A stretch of 64,000 nt of DNA from contig NZ_DATESC010000018.1 in the NCBI RefSeq assembly GCF_035271045.1, forward strand, positions 1-64,000, written 5' to 3'. Origin of the DNA: Marinospirillum sp035271045 (GTDB taxonomy: Bacteria > Pseudomonadota > Gammaproteobacteria > Pseudomonadales > Halomonadaceae). Positions within the stretch are counted from its first letter, which is position 1; each line of letters begins with the position of its first letter. The notes under the pieces were generated by a model. It was not told where the DNA came from. It made no database searches and saw only the letters and a list, made by a program, of their open reading frames with translations. The position numbers and the translations under genes were made by a program. Of the stretch, positions 38,933 through 48,093 are shown one piece after another.

Positions 38933-41077
38933 ATGAACCCTCAATGGCAAGCGAAAATTCAACAAACTTACCGCGATTTTTTAGCGGGTAGGGGCGTAAA
39001 GGCACGTCGTGGTCAGGCACATATGATTGCTGACATTGCTAAAAGTTTTGCTGCTATTAAAGAAGATGACGAAGGTCAGCGTACTAGCCAGCAACAACTC
39101 ATGGTCATTGAAGCCGGTACAGGCACAGGTAAAACCCTTGCTTATTTATTAGGTACGCTGATTGTTGCACAAGCGCGTGAAAAAAAGCTAGTTATCGCAA
39201 CAGCAACCATCGCTTTGCAAGAACAGCTATTGCTGAAAGATTTACCTGATCTGGCAAAGTTAACGGACCTAAAGTTTAGTTATGCTTTAGCCAAAGGTCG
39301 TGGGCGTTATGTTTGTACGTCCCAGCTTATAAAAGCTTTAGATAAGAATCAGTTAAGTGAACAAGATGCCACACTGGACTTATTTCAAGCTGAACTCATT
39401 AAGCATTCTAGCCATACCGGACAAGCGCAGCTAGAAAAGCTGGCTGAAAACCTTGCGTTAGGCATTTGGGATGGCGATAGGGATTCGTTAAAAGATAACC
39501 TTGCCAATGATGTGTGGGATAGATTGACCACTGACCATCAGCGTTGTACTAACCGCCGTTGCCCACACTTTGCTGGTGCTTGTCCCTTCTTTAATTCGCG
39601 CCGTGCGATGGAGCAAGCTGATATTATTGTCGCTAACCATGATTTGGTATTAGCCGATTTAGCCTTGGGTGGGGGGGTTATTTTGCCGCCGCCCGATCAA
39701 ACCTATTATGTGTTTGATGAAGCGCACCATTTACCTGATAAAGCCATTAATCACTTTGCAGCAAATTTTCGGTTTAATGCCGCGCTTAGTTGGTTGCGTT
39801 TGTTAAAAAAACATCAGCCTGAGCTGTTAAAAAAACTGGGTGCAACGAGTCCAGCGGCGGTTAGTTTATTGAATCAATTAGTTACACCTTTAGAGTTGTT
39901 AGAGCGCGACTTAGGTACCTTGTATGGTTCACTTTATGAACTGGTAGCAGCAACGACTGATGCATCAAGACCCGTTATACACCGCTGGCCGCAAGGTGTA
40001 ATACCTGAAAGTTTACAAGGTTTTTCTGAGCAGCTATTAACCTATTTTGCGGGTTTGTGTCGTTTATTAGAGGGTTTGGTTAATCTATTAAAAGAAGCGC
40101 AAGACCCAGAAAAAAACTCCAGTATTGACACTAAGTTAGCTGGAGAATGGCAGCCTTTGTTGGCAGTGCTGCATACCCGTGCTTTGTCGGCACATCAGCT
40201 TTGGCGTTTGTGCGCCCAGCAAGACCCGCTTAATCAGGCACCATTAGCCCGTTGGTTAGTTAAGCACAGCTTAAATGAAGGCGATGAAGACTTAGAGTTG
40301 TGTGCTAGTCCTGTAACTGCAGCAGATGATTTAGCTTATCGGCTTTGGTCACGCTGTTTTGGTGCAACGTTAACGTCAGCTACTTTAACGGCTTTAGGTC
40401 AATTTGATAGACTAAAACAGCGGGCTGGCTTATCAGCCGATACGCCGTGTAAAACTTATGAAAGCCCATTTAATTACCCAGAATTGGGTGTATTTGAGGT
40501 GCCTAAACAAGCTTGTGATCCTTCACAAGTTGAAGCGCATACTCAAGCTATTTTGGATTATATTCATCAGGATTTAAGCGATATTAAAGTATCTGCTTTG
40601 GTGTTGTTTAGTTCACGGCGGCAGATGAATGAAGTGTATGAACGGCTTGATAATAAACGACAAAAGATCACGCTAACCCAAGATATGCTGTCTAAAAATC
40701 GACTGATTGAAAAGCATCGACAGCGCATAGATGAAGAAAAGCCTAGCATTATTTTTGGACTGGCTTCTTTAGCAGAAGGAATTGATATGCCGGGTAAATA
40801 CTTAACTCACGTTATTATTGTACGCTTACCTTTTTCAACCCCTGATGATCCGGTGGATGCTACTTTGGCTGAATGGATTGAGGCAACAGGCGGTAATGCT
40901 TTTATGCAAATTACTGTGCCTGATGCTAGTATTCGATTAGTGCAGGCCTGTGGTCGATTAATCCGTACCGAGCAAGATCAAGGCCGTGTTACCCTACTAG
41001 ACCGTCGTATTCTTACCAAGCGTTATGGTAGTCAACTACTGAACAGCCTGCCGCCTTTTCGCCGCGAGTTAAGCTAA
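38933..41077 (+). CDS. dinG: ATP-dependent DNA helicase DinG
   Basis: The 714-residue superfamily 2 helicase of the XPD/Rad3 type carries Walker A EAGTGTGKTLAYL (about residues 58-70) and the DEAH box VFDEAHHLPD. The iron-sulfur cluster cysteines are seen in GRGRYVCTSQL and in RCTNRRCPHFAGACPF. C-terminal helicase motifs include FGLASLAEGIDMPGKYLTHVII and QACGRLIRTEQDQGRV. It unwinds DNA and R-loops 5' to 3' and helps resolve replication-transcription conflicts. The start lies 2 bases after the rhlB stop, an unusual RNA-DNA helicase pairing in one transcript. The length matches E. coli DinG. Confidence 0.93.
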   Translation: MNPQWQAKIQQTYRDFLAGRGVKARRGQAHMIADIAKSFAAIKEDDEGQRTSQQQLMVIEAGTGTGKTLAYLLGTLIVAQAREKKLVIATATIALQEQLLLKDLPDLAKLTDLKFSYALAKGRGRYVCTSQLIKALDKNQLSEQDATLDLFQAELIKHSSHTGQAQLEKLAENLALGIWDGDRDSLKDNLANDVWDRLTTDHQRCTNRRCPHFAGACPFFNSRRAMEQADIIVANHDLVLADLALGGGVILPPPDQTYYVFDEAHHLPDKAINHFAANFRFNAALSWLRLLKKHQPELLKKLGATSPAAVSLLNQLVTPLELLERDLGTLYGSLYELVAATTDASRPVIHRWPQGVIPESLQGFSEQLLTYFAGLCRLLEGLVNLLKEAQDPEKNSSIDTKLAGEWQPLLAVLHTRALSAHQLWRLCAQQDPLNQAPLARWLVKHSLNEGDEDLELCASPVTAADDLAYRLWSRCFGATLTSATLTALGQFDRLKQRAGLSADTPCKTYESPFNYPELGVFEVPKQACDPSQVEAHTQAILDYIHQDLSDIKVSALVLFSSRRQMNEVYERLDNKRQKITLTQDMLSKNRLIEKHRQRIDEEKPSIIFGLASLAEGIDMPGKYLTHVIIVRLPFSTPDDPVDATLAEWIEATGGNAFMQITVPDASIRLVQACGRLIRTEQDQGRVTLLDRRILTKRYGSQLLNSLPPFRRELS

Positions 41078-41155
41078 ATCATTTAAATATGTACTATTAA
41101 TACTGCTAATCATTGATTATGCTAAGTGTTGGTAATTTAACTAGGCAAATTAAGT

Positions 41156-43534
41156 ATGAATAAATTAATTGGCTGGCGATTTTTGATAATTTTTCGCTAT
41201 TTGTTTTCCGTGCTTATTTGTATTATTAGCTCTGCTTCATTCGTATCAGCATCAGAACCCATCATTATTCAATTAAAATGGCTGCATCAATTTCAATTTG
41301 CTGGGTATTACGCAGCGCTTGAAAAAGGGTATTTTGCTGAAGAAGGTTTGACTGTTGAATTAAGGGAGCGTAATCCAGAGATTAGTAATATAGACCAAGT
41401 TTTACAAGGTGAAGTGGATTATAGCGTGACGGATTCTATTGCTTTGTTGCATCATTTACAGGGCAGCCGTATTGTTTTGGTTGCGCCTATTTTTCAGCAT
41501 TCGCCCAATGTATTAATGACGCTGCGCTCTTCAAATATCCAGCAACCTAAAGATTTGATTGATCGTCGTTTAGCTTTTTATGATAACGATACTGATGGTA
41601 TTTCTTTGTTAGCTTTATTGGCAAATCAAGGTGTATTAGAAGACGGTTTAATTCGTTACAACTTACAAGAACGTCTTGCACGGTTGATTGATGGTGATGT
41701 AGATGCCATTGCGGCGTACAGCACTAACGAACCTTTTTTATTACGTGAAATGGGTTATGCCGTAAATATTATTGACCCCAAGTATTATGGTATGGATTTT
41801 TACGGTGATGTTTTTTTTACCAGTCAGCAAGAAGCACAAAAGAATCCAAAGCGTGTGGCTGCTATGCGTCGTGCGGTGTTGCGTGGCTGGAATTATGCAT
41901 TAGATAATAAAGAAGAGTTAGTTAACCTTATTTTAACGCGCTACAACACTCAAAATAAAACTTATAATGCGTTAATGAATGAAGCGCAAGGGCTAGAACC
42001 TTTAATTGCAAGGGATACCACTGAACTGGGTACGTTAACACCGGGTCGATTGGAATACATGATAAGTGTTTTAACTAAATTTAAGCTTATAAAAACTAAT
42101 TTTGCAGAGCATCAGCTACAAAAAGGCATTGCTCAGTTAATTTCTGATAGTGGCAACAAAGAGCTTAATTTAACCAATGAAGAGTGGGCTTTTTTAGCAT
42201 CAATGCCAAAATTAAGGGTGGGTATTGATCGTAACTGGCCACCTTTTGAATATTTAGGCGTTAATAATACTGAGTTACAAGGTATTAGCCATGATTACCT
42301 TAAACTGTTAGAAGAACTTTTATACTTAGATTTTGAGATTCAAGACCAGCTTGATTGGCCACAAACTTTACAGGCAACAAAAGTAGGTGAAATTGATCTA
42401 TTACTGGCTGTGAATCATACATCTGAACGTAATAATTATTTGGATTTTACGAAACCTTATGTGCATTCTCCTATGGTAATAGTGACTAATAATAATGTTA
42501 ATTTTATTGCTAATATGATTGAGCTTGATGATAAACGTGTGGCTGTGGTTAAAGGCTATGCTTCTCATGAACTGTTGGCACAACACCATCCACTAATTAC
42601 ATTGGTGTTTAAAGACAGTGCTATTGAAGCTTTAAAAGCCGTTGCTATTGGGGAGGTTGATGCTTTTATTGATAACTTAGCCGTAGTTAGTTATTTAATT
42701 AGGAGTCAAGGTTTAGCTAATCTAAAAATATCAGGGCAAACACCTTACTCGTTTGATTTGTCAATGGCTGTACAAAAAGATAATTCGCAGTTAATAGTGA
42801 TTTTAGATAAGGCGTTACAACACATTTCTAGGCAGCAGCACACCTTTATTTATGACCGCTGGATGAATATGGAAGTCGCTAAAGGTTTTCCTTGGAGCCG
42901 ATTTTTACCTCTTTTTTTAGGTTTGTTCACTATTTTGCTGGTATTAGGTGGTTATACATTTTATCTATTTAATTTAAATAAGCGGATACGCCAAGCCAAT
43001 CACTTGCTGCAACAGGCTGAGTTAGACTTAAAACAAAAAAATGCTCAGCTAGAGATGATGTCCATTACAGATAAGTTAACCAATGCTTATAATCGGCATT
43101 TTTTAGACAAGGCTTTAAGTGAACAAGTTACTTTAGCACAACGTCATCAGCGGCCTATGGCAATTGCTTTGTTTGATTTGGATTTTTTTAAAAAAGTTAA
43201 TGATAACTTTGGCCATCAAATGGGGGATGAAGTATTACAAGTTTTTACAGCGCTAGTTAAAAAGAATATACGTTCTACGGATGTATTTGGTCGTTGGGGT
43301 GGTGAAGAATTCTTATTAATTTGTCCTGAAACCAACCAACAGCAAGCTTGTATTGTGGTAGAAAAAGTTCGTGCTGCGATAGAAACGTATCACTTTGATA
43401 TTGATTTAAAACAAACCGTTAGTGCTGGCGTGGTAGAAGCTAAGCAGGGTTTAAGTATTGATGATTTACTTTCTTTGGTCGACCAAAAATTGTATCTAGC
43501 TAAGGGTACCGGACGCAATAAAGTGATGAGCTAA
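41156..43534 (+). CDS. Sensor diguanylate cyclase with two substrate-binding domains (NMT1-like and SBP_3-like)
   Basis: The 792-residue protein starts with a signal peptide (residues 1-32). Next is an NMT1/THI5-like domain at about 35-330 (IIIQLKWLHQFQFAGYYAALEKGYFAEEGL), the fold that binds thiamine-precursor pyrimidines. A second, different periplasmic binding domain of SBP_bac_3 type covers about 345-570 (LRVGIDRNWPPFEYLGV, LDFTKPYVHSPMVIV). One membrane helix (about 580-605) leads through a short coiled coil to a GGDEF domain. The active site is GGEEF at 715-719, and RSTD at 706-709 is an intact inhibitory I-site, so c-di-GMP synthesis with product feedback is expected. Ligands are unknown. 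The gene is monocistronic and converges on a chemoreceptor gene. Confidence 0.9.
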   Translation: MNKLIGWRFLIIFRYLFSVLICIISSASFVSASEPIIIQLKWLHQFQFAGYYAALEKGYFAEEGLTVELRERNPEISNIDQVLQGEVDYSVTDSIALLHHLQGSRIVLVAPIFQHSPNVLMTLRSSNIQQPKDLIDRRLAFYDNDTDGISLLALLANQGVLEDGLIRYNLQERLARLIDGDVDAIAAYSTNEPFLLREMGYAVNIIDPKYYGMDFYGDVFFTSQQEAQKNPKRVAAMRRAVLRGWNYALDNKEELVNLILTRYNTQNKTYNALMNEAQGLEPLIARDTTELGTLTPGRLEYMISVLTKFKLIKTNFAEHQLQKGIAQLISDSGNKELNLTNEEWAFLASMPKLRVGIDRNWPPFEYLGVNNTELQGISHDYLKLLEELLYLDFEIQDQLDWPQTLQATKVGEIDLLLAVNHTSERNNYLDFTKPYVHSPMVIVTNNNVNFIANMIELDDKRVAVVKGYASHELLAQHHPLITLVFKDSAIEALKAVAIGEVDAFIDNLAVVSYLIRSQGLANLKISGQTPYSFDLSMAVQKDNSQLIVILDKALQHISRQQHTFIYDRWMNMEVAKGFPWSRFLPLFLGLFTILLVLGGYTFYLFNLNKRIRQANHLLQQAELDLKQKNAQLEMMSITDKLTNAYNRHFLDKALSEQVTLAQRHQRPMAIALFDLDFFKKVNDNFGHQMGDEVLQVFTALVKKNIRSTDVFGRWGGEEFLLICPETNQQQACIVVEKVRAAIETYHFDIDLKQTVSAGVVEAKQGLSIDDLLSLVDQKLYLAKGTGRNKVMS

Positions 43535-43553
43535 GCCTTTAGCGGCTTAGCTC
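43528..43553. terminator. Hairpin between convergent GGDEF and chemoreceptor genes
   Basis: GAGCTAAGCC (43528-43537) and GGCTTAGCTC (43544-43553) form a perfect ten-base stem with a six-base loop that includes the stop codon of the GGDEF gene. Neither strand has a U run after it, so it may block 3' exonucleases or act as a Rho-type barrier rather than a canonical terminator. Confidence 0.5.
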
Positions 43554-43564
43554 AAAGTTGTAGC

Positions 43565-45208
43565 TTAGGTTCTAAACTGACTTACTTGTCCATTTAGCAT
43601 TTCAGCTAATTGGGCAAGTTCATTGCTGGCTTGTGTAGTGTGTTCAGAACCTTCTTTCGTTTGACTAGAAAGCTCATTAATATTCACCACATTACGGTTT
43701 ATCTCATCAGCCACTGCGGCTTGCTGTTCTGCAGCACTGGCAATTTGAATATTCATATCAGCAATTAAGTGAATTGCCTCACCCACTTGGTCTAACGCCT
43801 CTGAAGTTTCTTTAGCATGGTTGACTGTTTCTGCGGCTTTTTTACGACTTTCAGCCATGGCTTTATACGATTCATCAGCTTCTTTAACTAAACGCTCAAT
43901 AGTGCCATGAATCTCAGTGGTGCTTTCTTGAGTACGAGCCGCTAAACTTCGGACTTCATCAGCAACAACAGCAAAACCGCGACCATGCTCACCTGCACGA
44001 GCGGCTTCAATGGCTGCGTTAAGTGCTAACAGGTTGGTTTGTTCTGCAACTGAACTAATAACATCCATAATAATACCGATGTTTTCAGTACCTTCTTTCA
44101 AACGCTCAAGTGTTATAGCCGTATTCTCAATGCTTTCATCTAAGTCTGCCAAGGTTTCTAACGTTGCATTTAAACGTGACTGTCCTTTTAGTGCTTGATC
44201 TGTGGCTTCCCGTGCTGCACCAGCCGCTTGGGTAGCATTGGTGGCAACTTCTTGCACTGTGGCAGTCATTTCGTTCATGGCTGTTGCCACTTGGTCTGTT
44301 TCTTGGCTTTGTTGGTGAACGGTTTGTGAGCTTTGTTGGGTTACCGCAGAAAGCTCTTCAGCAGCGGCAGAAACAGATAAAGATGACTGATGGGTTTGTT
44401 GTACCAGTTCTTGAATTTTACCAATAAAGCGATTAAAGGCACGGTTTATTTCTGTTAACTCATCACTACCATCTAAAGGCAGTCTGTGGGTTAGGTCGCC
44501 ATCACCATCGGCAATATCACGCATTCTTAACAGCATATTTTGTAAAGGGCGTTTGATAGAGCTAATAACCACTAGAATTAGGCCAGCCATAACTAAACCC
44601 GCTACTACAAAGCTAACAAAAAGCTTTATTGCGTGTTGCCATAATAAAGCGTTCATAGTGTCTAAGTACACGCCATTAATAATGACTAGCCCCCAAGGTT
44701 CAAAAGTTTGGTAGCTGGCAAGTTTAGCAACAGGGTTAGAAAAACCAGGTTTGTCCCAACTATAAGAAGCGTAACCCTGACTGGCAGATGCAGCTTTATT
44801 TAAAATATCTTGAATAAAAGCAAAGCCCTCTACATCCTTAGTGCTTAGCATGTTGGTGTTTTCTATAGAGGCATTAGGGTGCATAACTGCTAGCCCTTGC
44901 TTATCAAAAATAGAAAAGTAGTCTCTATCTTGACCATTAGTAAAGCGAAACTCTTTAATAATCGCAAAGGCTTTGCTTTGTGCTTCGTTAGGAGTGAGTT
45001 GGCCGTTTTTTTCTTGTTGATGAAAATGCTCTAGCGTATTGTGACTTAGCTCGAGCAGTTGCTTAAGCTGAAGTTTTTTTTGGCTTAGAATAGCACCGCG
45101 CTCTTGCTGCATAGCAAGGAAGCTAACCAAACCTATTGCTAGTAAAGCAAGGGTTAAAATTAGCCATAGACGTAAATTGATTGTGAGTTGTCTAAGCAAT
45201 AATTGCAT
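43565..45208 (-). CDS. Methyl-accepting chemotaxis protein with a single Cache domain
   Basis: The 547-residue chemoreceptor has a first membrane helix (LWLILTLALLAIGLVSFLA, about 14-32) and a periplasmic sCache_2-like ligand domain at about 40-190, with DYFSIFDKQGLAVMHPN and EPWGLVIINGVYLD. A second helix (KLFVSFVVAGLVMAGLILVV) follows, then HAMP, and the cytoplasmic signalling domain with the hairpin tip EQTNLLALNAAIEAARAGEHGRGFAVVADEVR. Methylation segments flank the tip (Gln/Glu/Ala-rich). No C-terminal CheR-tethering pentapeptide is evident. sCache_2 receptors commonly sense short organic acids; a C2-C3 carboxylate would suit this genome but is inference. Neighbouring genes are a GGDEF sensor and a transporter-like protein. 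Confidence 0.93.
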   Translation of the reverse strand: MQLLLRQLTINLRLWLILTLALLAIGLVSFLAMQQERGAILSQKKLQLKQLLELSHNTLEHFHQQEKNGQLTPNEAQSKAFAIIKEFRFTNGQDRDYFSIFDKQGLAVMHPNASIENTNMLSTKDVEGFAFIQDILNKAASASQGYASYSWDKPGFSNPVAKLASYQTFEPWGLVIINGVYLDTMNALLWQHAIKLFVSFVVAGLVMAGLILVVISSIKRPLQNMLLRMRDIADGDGDLTHRLPLDGSDELTEINRAFNRFIGKIQELVQQTHQSSLSVSAAAEELSAVTQQSSQTVHQQSQETDQVATAMNEMTATVQEVATNATQAAGAAREATDQALKGQSRLNATLETLADLDESIENTAITLERLKEGTENIGIIMDVISSVAEQTNLLALNAAIEAARAGEHGRGFAVVADEVRSLAARTQESTTEIHGTIERLVKEADESYKAMAESRKKAAETVNHAKETSEALDQVGEAIHLIADMNIQIASAAEQQAAVADEINRNVVNINELSSQTKEGSEHTTQASNELAQLAEMLNGQVSQFRT

Positions 45209-45427
45209 AGAAAAAAATCTCCAAAATTGCTGATAATAGAGTAAAGCAAAACTGATCGAAGATTTTTATTGTTGTAGAGTCGTGATTAAAATTTTTGCTT
45301 AGACAAGGTGTATATTATTCTTTTGATTAAAGAAAGCTATTATGCCTCTGTGAGTGGGTGGATTTCTAGCTTTATTCTATAAAGAATTGTTAACCTCTAG
45401 GTATTTTCTATTAAAGGATCAAATGAT

Positions 45428-46099
45428 ATGAGCTTTTCTTCCAGCCTCTACCCTGAAACCTTAGGGTGGATAGCTTGGGTTATTTACCTTCTGTTTTTAA
45501 TTGTTGCTTTGTGGCAGGTGCCTTGGCGTATTTTGTTTAAAGAAAAAGGATTACAGCACCTTTTTTTAGGTAGCATTGTTTTAGTCGCTTTTTTATGGCA
45601 AATGCGCGCAGGTATTAGTTCACAAGTAGCTATTCACCTTATTTTAGCTACCAGTTTAACGCTGATGTTTTATTGGCCTATGGCGTTAATTGCTACTAGC
45701 ATTGCCCTAGTTAGTGTCACTTTAACCGGCAAAGCAAGCTGGGATATGTTTGGTATTAATGCGTTGCTGATTTGTGTTTTACCCGTTTTTGTTAGTCATT
45801 GGGTGTGGCGTTTTGTTGAGTGGAAGTTGCCGCCTAATTATTTTGTTTTTGTATTGGTGACGGCGGGTTTGGGTAGTGTTTTAGCGGTATTAAGCACGGG
45901 TTTGGTGGTGATTTTAATTACTTGGTTTTACACTTCGGGTCATCAATTTACGCATTTAGCCCAAAATTATTTTTTGTTTTTGCCGCTAACCTTGCCACCA
46001 GAAGCGGTTGTTAACGGCATGATCGTCAGTGGGTTAACCGCTTATATGCCGGATTGGGTAAGGGCGTTCGATCCTAAAAAATACCTAGACGAAGCTTAA
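45428..46099 (+). CDS. CbiM-like energy-coupling-factor permease family membrane protein
   Basis: The 223-residue protein has six or seven hydrophobic segments and ends PEAVVNGMIVSGLTAYMPDWVRAF. The E-x-x-x-N-G-M segment recalls the last part of CbiM/COG3235 membrane proteins, the substrate-binding subunits of metal or vitamin ECF transporters. The usual N-terminal MHI(P/M) metal-binding start of CbiM is missing; the protein begins MSFSSSLYPETLGW. No ATPase or T-component gene is adjacent. It may be a solitary family member of unknown cargo. ATG 45428 follows AAGGA with 7-base spacing. It converges on regA with 8 bases between. Confidence 0.72.
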   Translation: MSFSSSLYPETLGWIAWVIYLLFLIVALWQVPWRILFKEKGLQHLFLGSIVLVAFLWQMRAGISSQVAIHLILATSLTLMFYWPMALIATSIALVSVTLTGKASWDMFGINALLICVLPVFVSHWVWRFVEWKLPPNYFVFVLVTAGLGSVLAVLSTGLVVILITWFYTSGHQFTHLAQNYFLFLPLTLPPEAVVNGMIVSGLTAYMPDWVRAFDPKKYLDEA

Positions 46100-46107
46100 A
46101 ACTTAAC

Positions 46108-46662
46108 TTAGCGCTTGACGGGGCGCTTTTGTAATTTACGTTGCAATGTTCGGCGATGCATTCCTAAAGCACGCGCGGTGGCTGAAATGTTGCCATCGTG
46201 CTCGTGCAGCACTTTTTGAATATGCTCCCAAGTGAGTCGGTTAACTGACATAGGTTGTTCAGCAACGGGAGCATCTGGATTGCCATTTTGTTTTTGAAAA
46301 GCCACTAAAATCTCATCGGCATCAGCAGGTTTACAAAGGTAGTTGATCGCACCTAATTTAATGGCCTCAACCGCTGTGGTAATGCTGGAATAGCCCGTTA
46401 ATACCACTATTTTTGATTGGGGCGAACGTTCAACCAGTTGCGGTAAAAGGTTTAAGCCAGAACTGCCTTGTAGCTTTAAATCGAGGCTAATTAAATCGGG
46501 TTCAAACGCTTGAGTTTTTTCTAAAGCTTGGGCTTCATCGGCGGCAATTTCAACTTCATAGCCGCGTTTTATAAAGGCACGTTGTAAGACGTGCGTAAAA
46601 ATATCATCGTCATCAATAATTAAAATACGGACGGTTTCATCCTGTGGCTCATCACTACTCAT
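46108..46662 (-). CDS. regA: Response regulator RegA/PrrA/ActR type
   Basis: The 184-residue protein has an N-terminal receiver domain (ILIIDDDDIF acidic pocket, phospho-Asp in LISLDLKLQG, Thr in VVLTGYSS, Lys in CKPAD). A Pro-rich hinge follows, then a short C-terminal Fis-type helix-turn-helix (TWEHIQKVLHEHDGNISATARALGMHRRTLQRKLQKR) that is the strongly conserved RegA DNA-binding domain. It controls redox-responsive genes such as oxidases, carbon fixation and energy metabolism. It overlaps regB by four bases on the same strand, so sensor and regulator are translated together, sensor first. Confidence 0.93.
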   Translation of the reverse strand: MSSDEPQDETVRILIIDDDDIFTHVLQRAFIKRGYEVEIAADEAQALEKTQAFEPDLISLDLKLQGSSGLNLLPQLVERSPQSKIVVLTGYSSITTAVEAIKLGAINYLCKPADADEILVAFQKQNGNPDAPVAEQPMSVNRLTWEHIQKVLHEHDGNISATARALGMHRRTLQRKLQKRPVKR

Positions 46663-47999
46663 TCAACTATTTCCTCTAAATATTCTGCTTTAGGCAATCC
46701 GGATTTTACGGGTACTCTAACTTCGGTTAGCGTACCGCCATGTTTATGATTATACAAATGGACAGTGCCACCAAGGCGGTTAATGGTAGCATGGGTTAAA
46801 AATAGACCTAAACCTAAGCCTTTGCTTTTGGTGGATAAAAAAGTTTGCCCTAAGCGCTCAGCAATTTCTAAAGGGATGCCAGGGCCTTGGTCATGAATGT
46901 CAATTTGGGCTTCTTGGGGATTCCACTGAATAATAATGGTGACAGGTTCTCGACTGGCATCGGCGGCGTTATTTAGTAGATTAATCAGCGCCTGTTGTAG
47001 CGTTATATCATCAACAATGCGCGGCTCACCTTGTTTGTTGCTAGGCCAATCAATGCAATAACGCACATCTGGGCGCAGCACTTCCCAGTGTTCCAACACT
47101 TGTTGTAAAAAGCTTTTTAAAGGTTTGCATTCAGGGTTAAGTAATTTACTGCGATCAGCATTACTGACTAAAGATTGTAGCGTAATTTTACACGTATCAA
47201 CTTGGCGACGTAGCAGCGCTAAATCAGCGACTAGCTGAGGGTCATTTTGATAGTCATTGCTTAACTCTTTTAGCATGACTGCCATAGTGGAAAGGGGCGT
47301 GCCTAACTCGTGGGCAGTGCCTGCGGCTTGGGTTGCAACGGCCATAATTTGCTCATCGCGCAGTGAGCGTTCTCGCGTATCTGATAAAGCCGCATCACGC
47401 TGACGTAAAGATTGTGCCATTTTAAAAACAAACACAGCGATCAAGCTTGTACTCAGTACAAAATTCGCCCACATACCTAAAAGGTGTAGGTTTAACTCGC
47501 GGGTTTCAGCCATGTGTACGAGTTGAGGCACAGGGTGATGGAAAATCATTAGCAGCGGGTAAGCCAATAAAATATAAGCAGCAATAATCCATGTAGAACG
47601 CCAAGGTAGGGTTGCAGCAGAAATGGTTAAAGGTACTAAGAAATATGAAATAAAAGGGTTGCTAGCTCCTCCCGTAAAATAAAATAATACGCTTAAACCA
47701 ACAACATCCGCTAATAGATGCAGCAAATATTCTTTATCGGTAACAGGGCCAGGCCAGCTAAGCCGCCACCAAGTGAGTAAGTTAACTAAAGCCATAGTGA
47801 AGATGACGGAAAAAACAGCAAAAACATTAAGCTGAAAATCAAGCACTTTTAAGCCGAAGATAATACCGCCTAAAAAGCCTGTCCAAGTAATGCCACGCAC
47901 CAAAGTTAAGCGCAGTAAATTACGACCGGGTGTGGATAAGGGTAAAGGTTGTGTTGATTGGGCAGTTTGCAAGCGAGGACTTCCTAAAAAGTTAAGCAT
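46659..47999 (-). CDS. regB: Redox sensor histidine kinase RegB/PrrB
   Basis: I start at ATG 47999 (446 residues). An upstream in-frame GTG at 48026 sits inside the stem of the preceding terminator and is unlikely to be used. The protein has an N-terminal six-helix membrane domain including the quinone-sensing GGASNPF loop of the RegB family. The kinase core has His230 in AAGTAHELGTPL, N/G boxes and a GLGLGLFLTHATI ATP lid. The redox-active cysteine of RegB corresponds to Cys270 in RRQVDTCKITL. It phosphorylates RegA when the respiratory chain is reduced. The sulfur/rhodanese operon upstream is on the same strand but separated by a terminator. Confidence 0.92.
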   Translation of the reverse strand: MLNFLGSPRLQTAQSTQPLPLSTPGRNLLRLTLVRGITWTGFLGGIIFGLKVLDFQLNVFAVFSVIFTMALVNLLTWWRLSWPGPVTDKEYLLHLLADVVGLSVLFYFTGGASNPFISYFLVPLTISAATLPWRSTWIIAAYILLAYPLLMIFHHPVPQLVHMAETRELNLHLLGMWANFVLSTSLIAVFVFKMAQSLRQRDAALSDTRERSLRDEQIMAVATQAAGTAHELGTPLSTMAVMLKELSNDYQNDPQLVADLALLRRQVDTCKITLQSLVSNADRSKLLNPECKPLKSFLQQVLEHWEVLRPDVRYCIDWPSNKQGEPRIVDDITLQQALINLLNNAADASREPVTIIIQWNPQEAQIDIHDQGPGIPLEIAERLGQTFLSTKSKGLGLGLFLTHATINRLGGTVHLYNHKHGGTLTEVRVPVKSGLPKAEYLEEIVE

Positions 48000-48020
48000 A
48001 TTAAGGGAGAACCCATGTAA

Positions 48021-48057
48021 AAACACCCTACTGGTTGTAATTAACCAGTAGGGTGTT
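48021..48057 (-). terminator. Terminator of the rhodanese-yeeE operon
   Basis: AACACCCTACTGGTT (48022-48036) and AACCAGTAGGGTGTT (48043-48057) are perfect 15-base arms with a six-base loop. On the minus strand the stem runs directly into a T tract (TTTTTAC), so it ends the operon encoding rhodanese, YeeE-like transporter and the 55-residue protein, just before regB. Confidence 0.88.
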
Positions 48058-48093
48058 GATGAACAAGAAAAACCGCCTTGTTAAACGTAAAGG

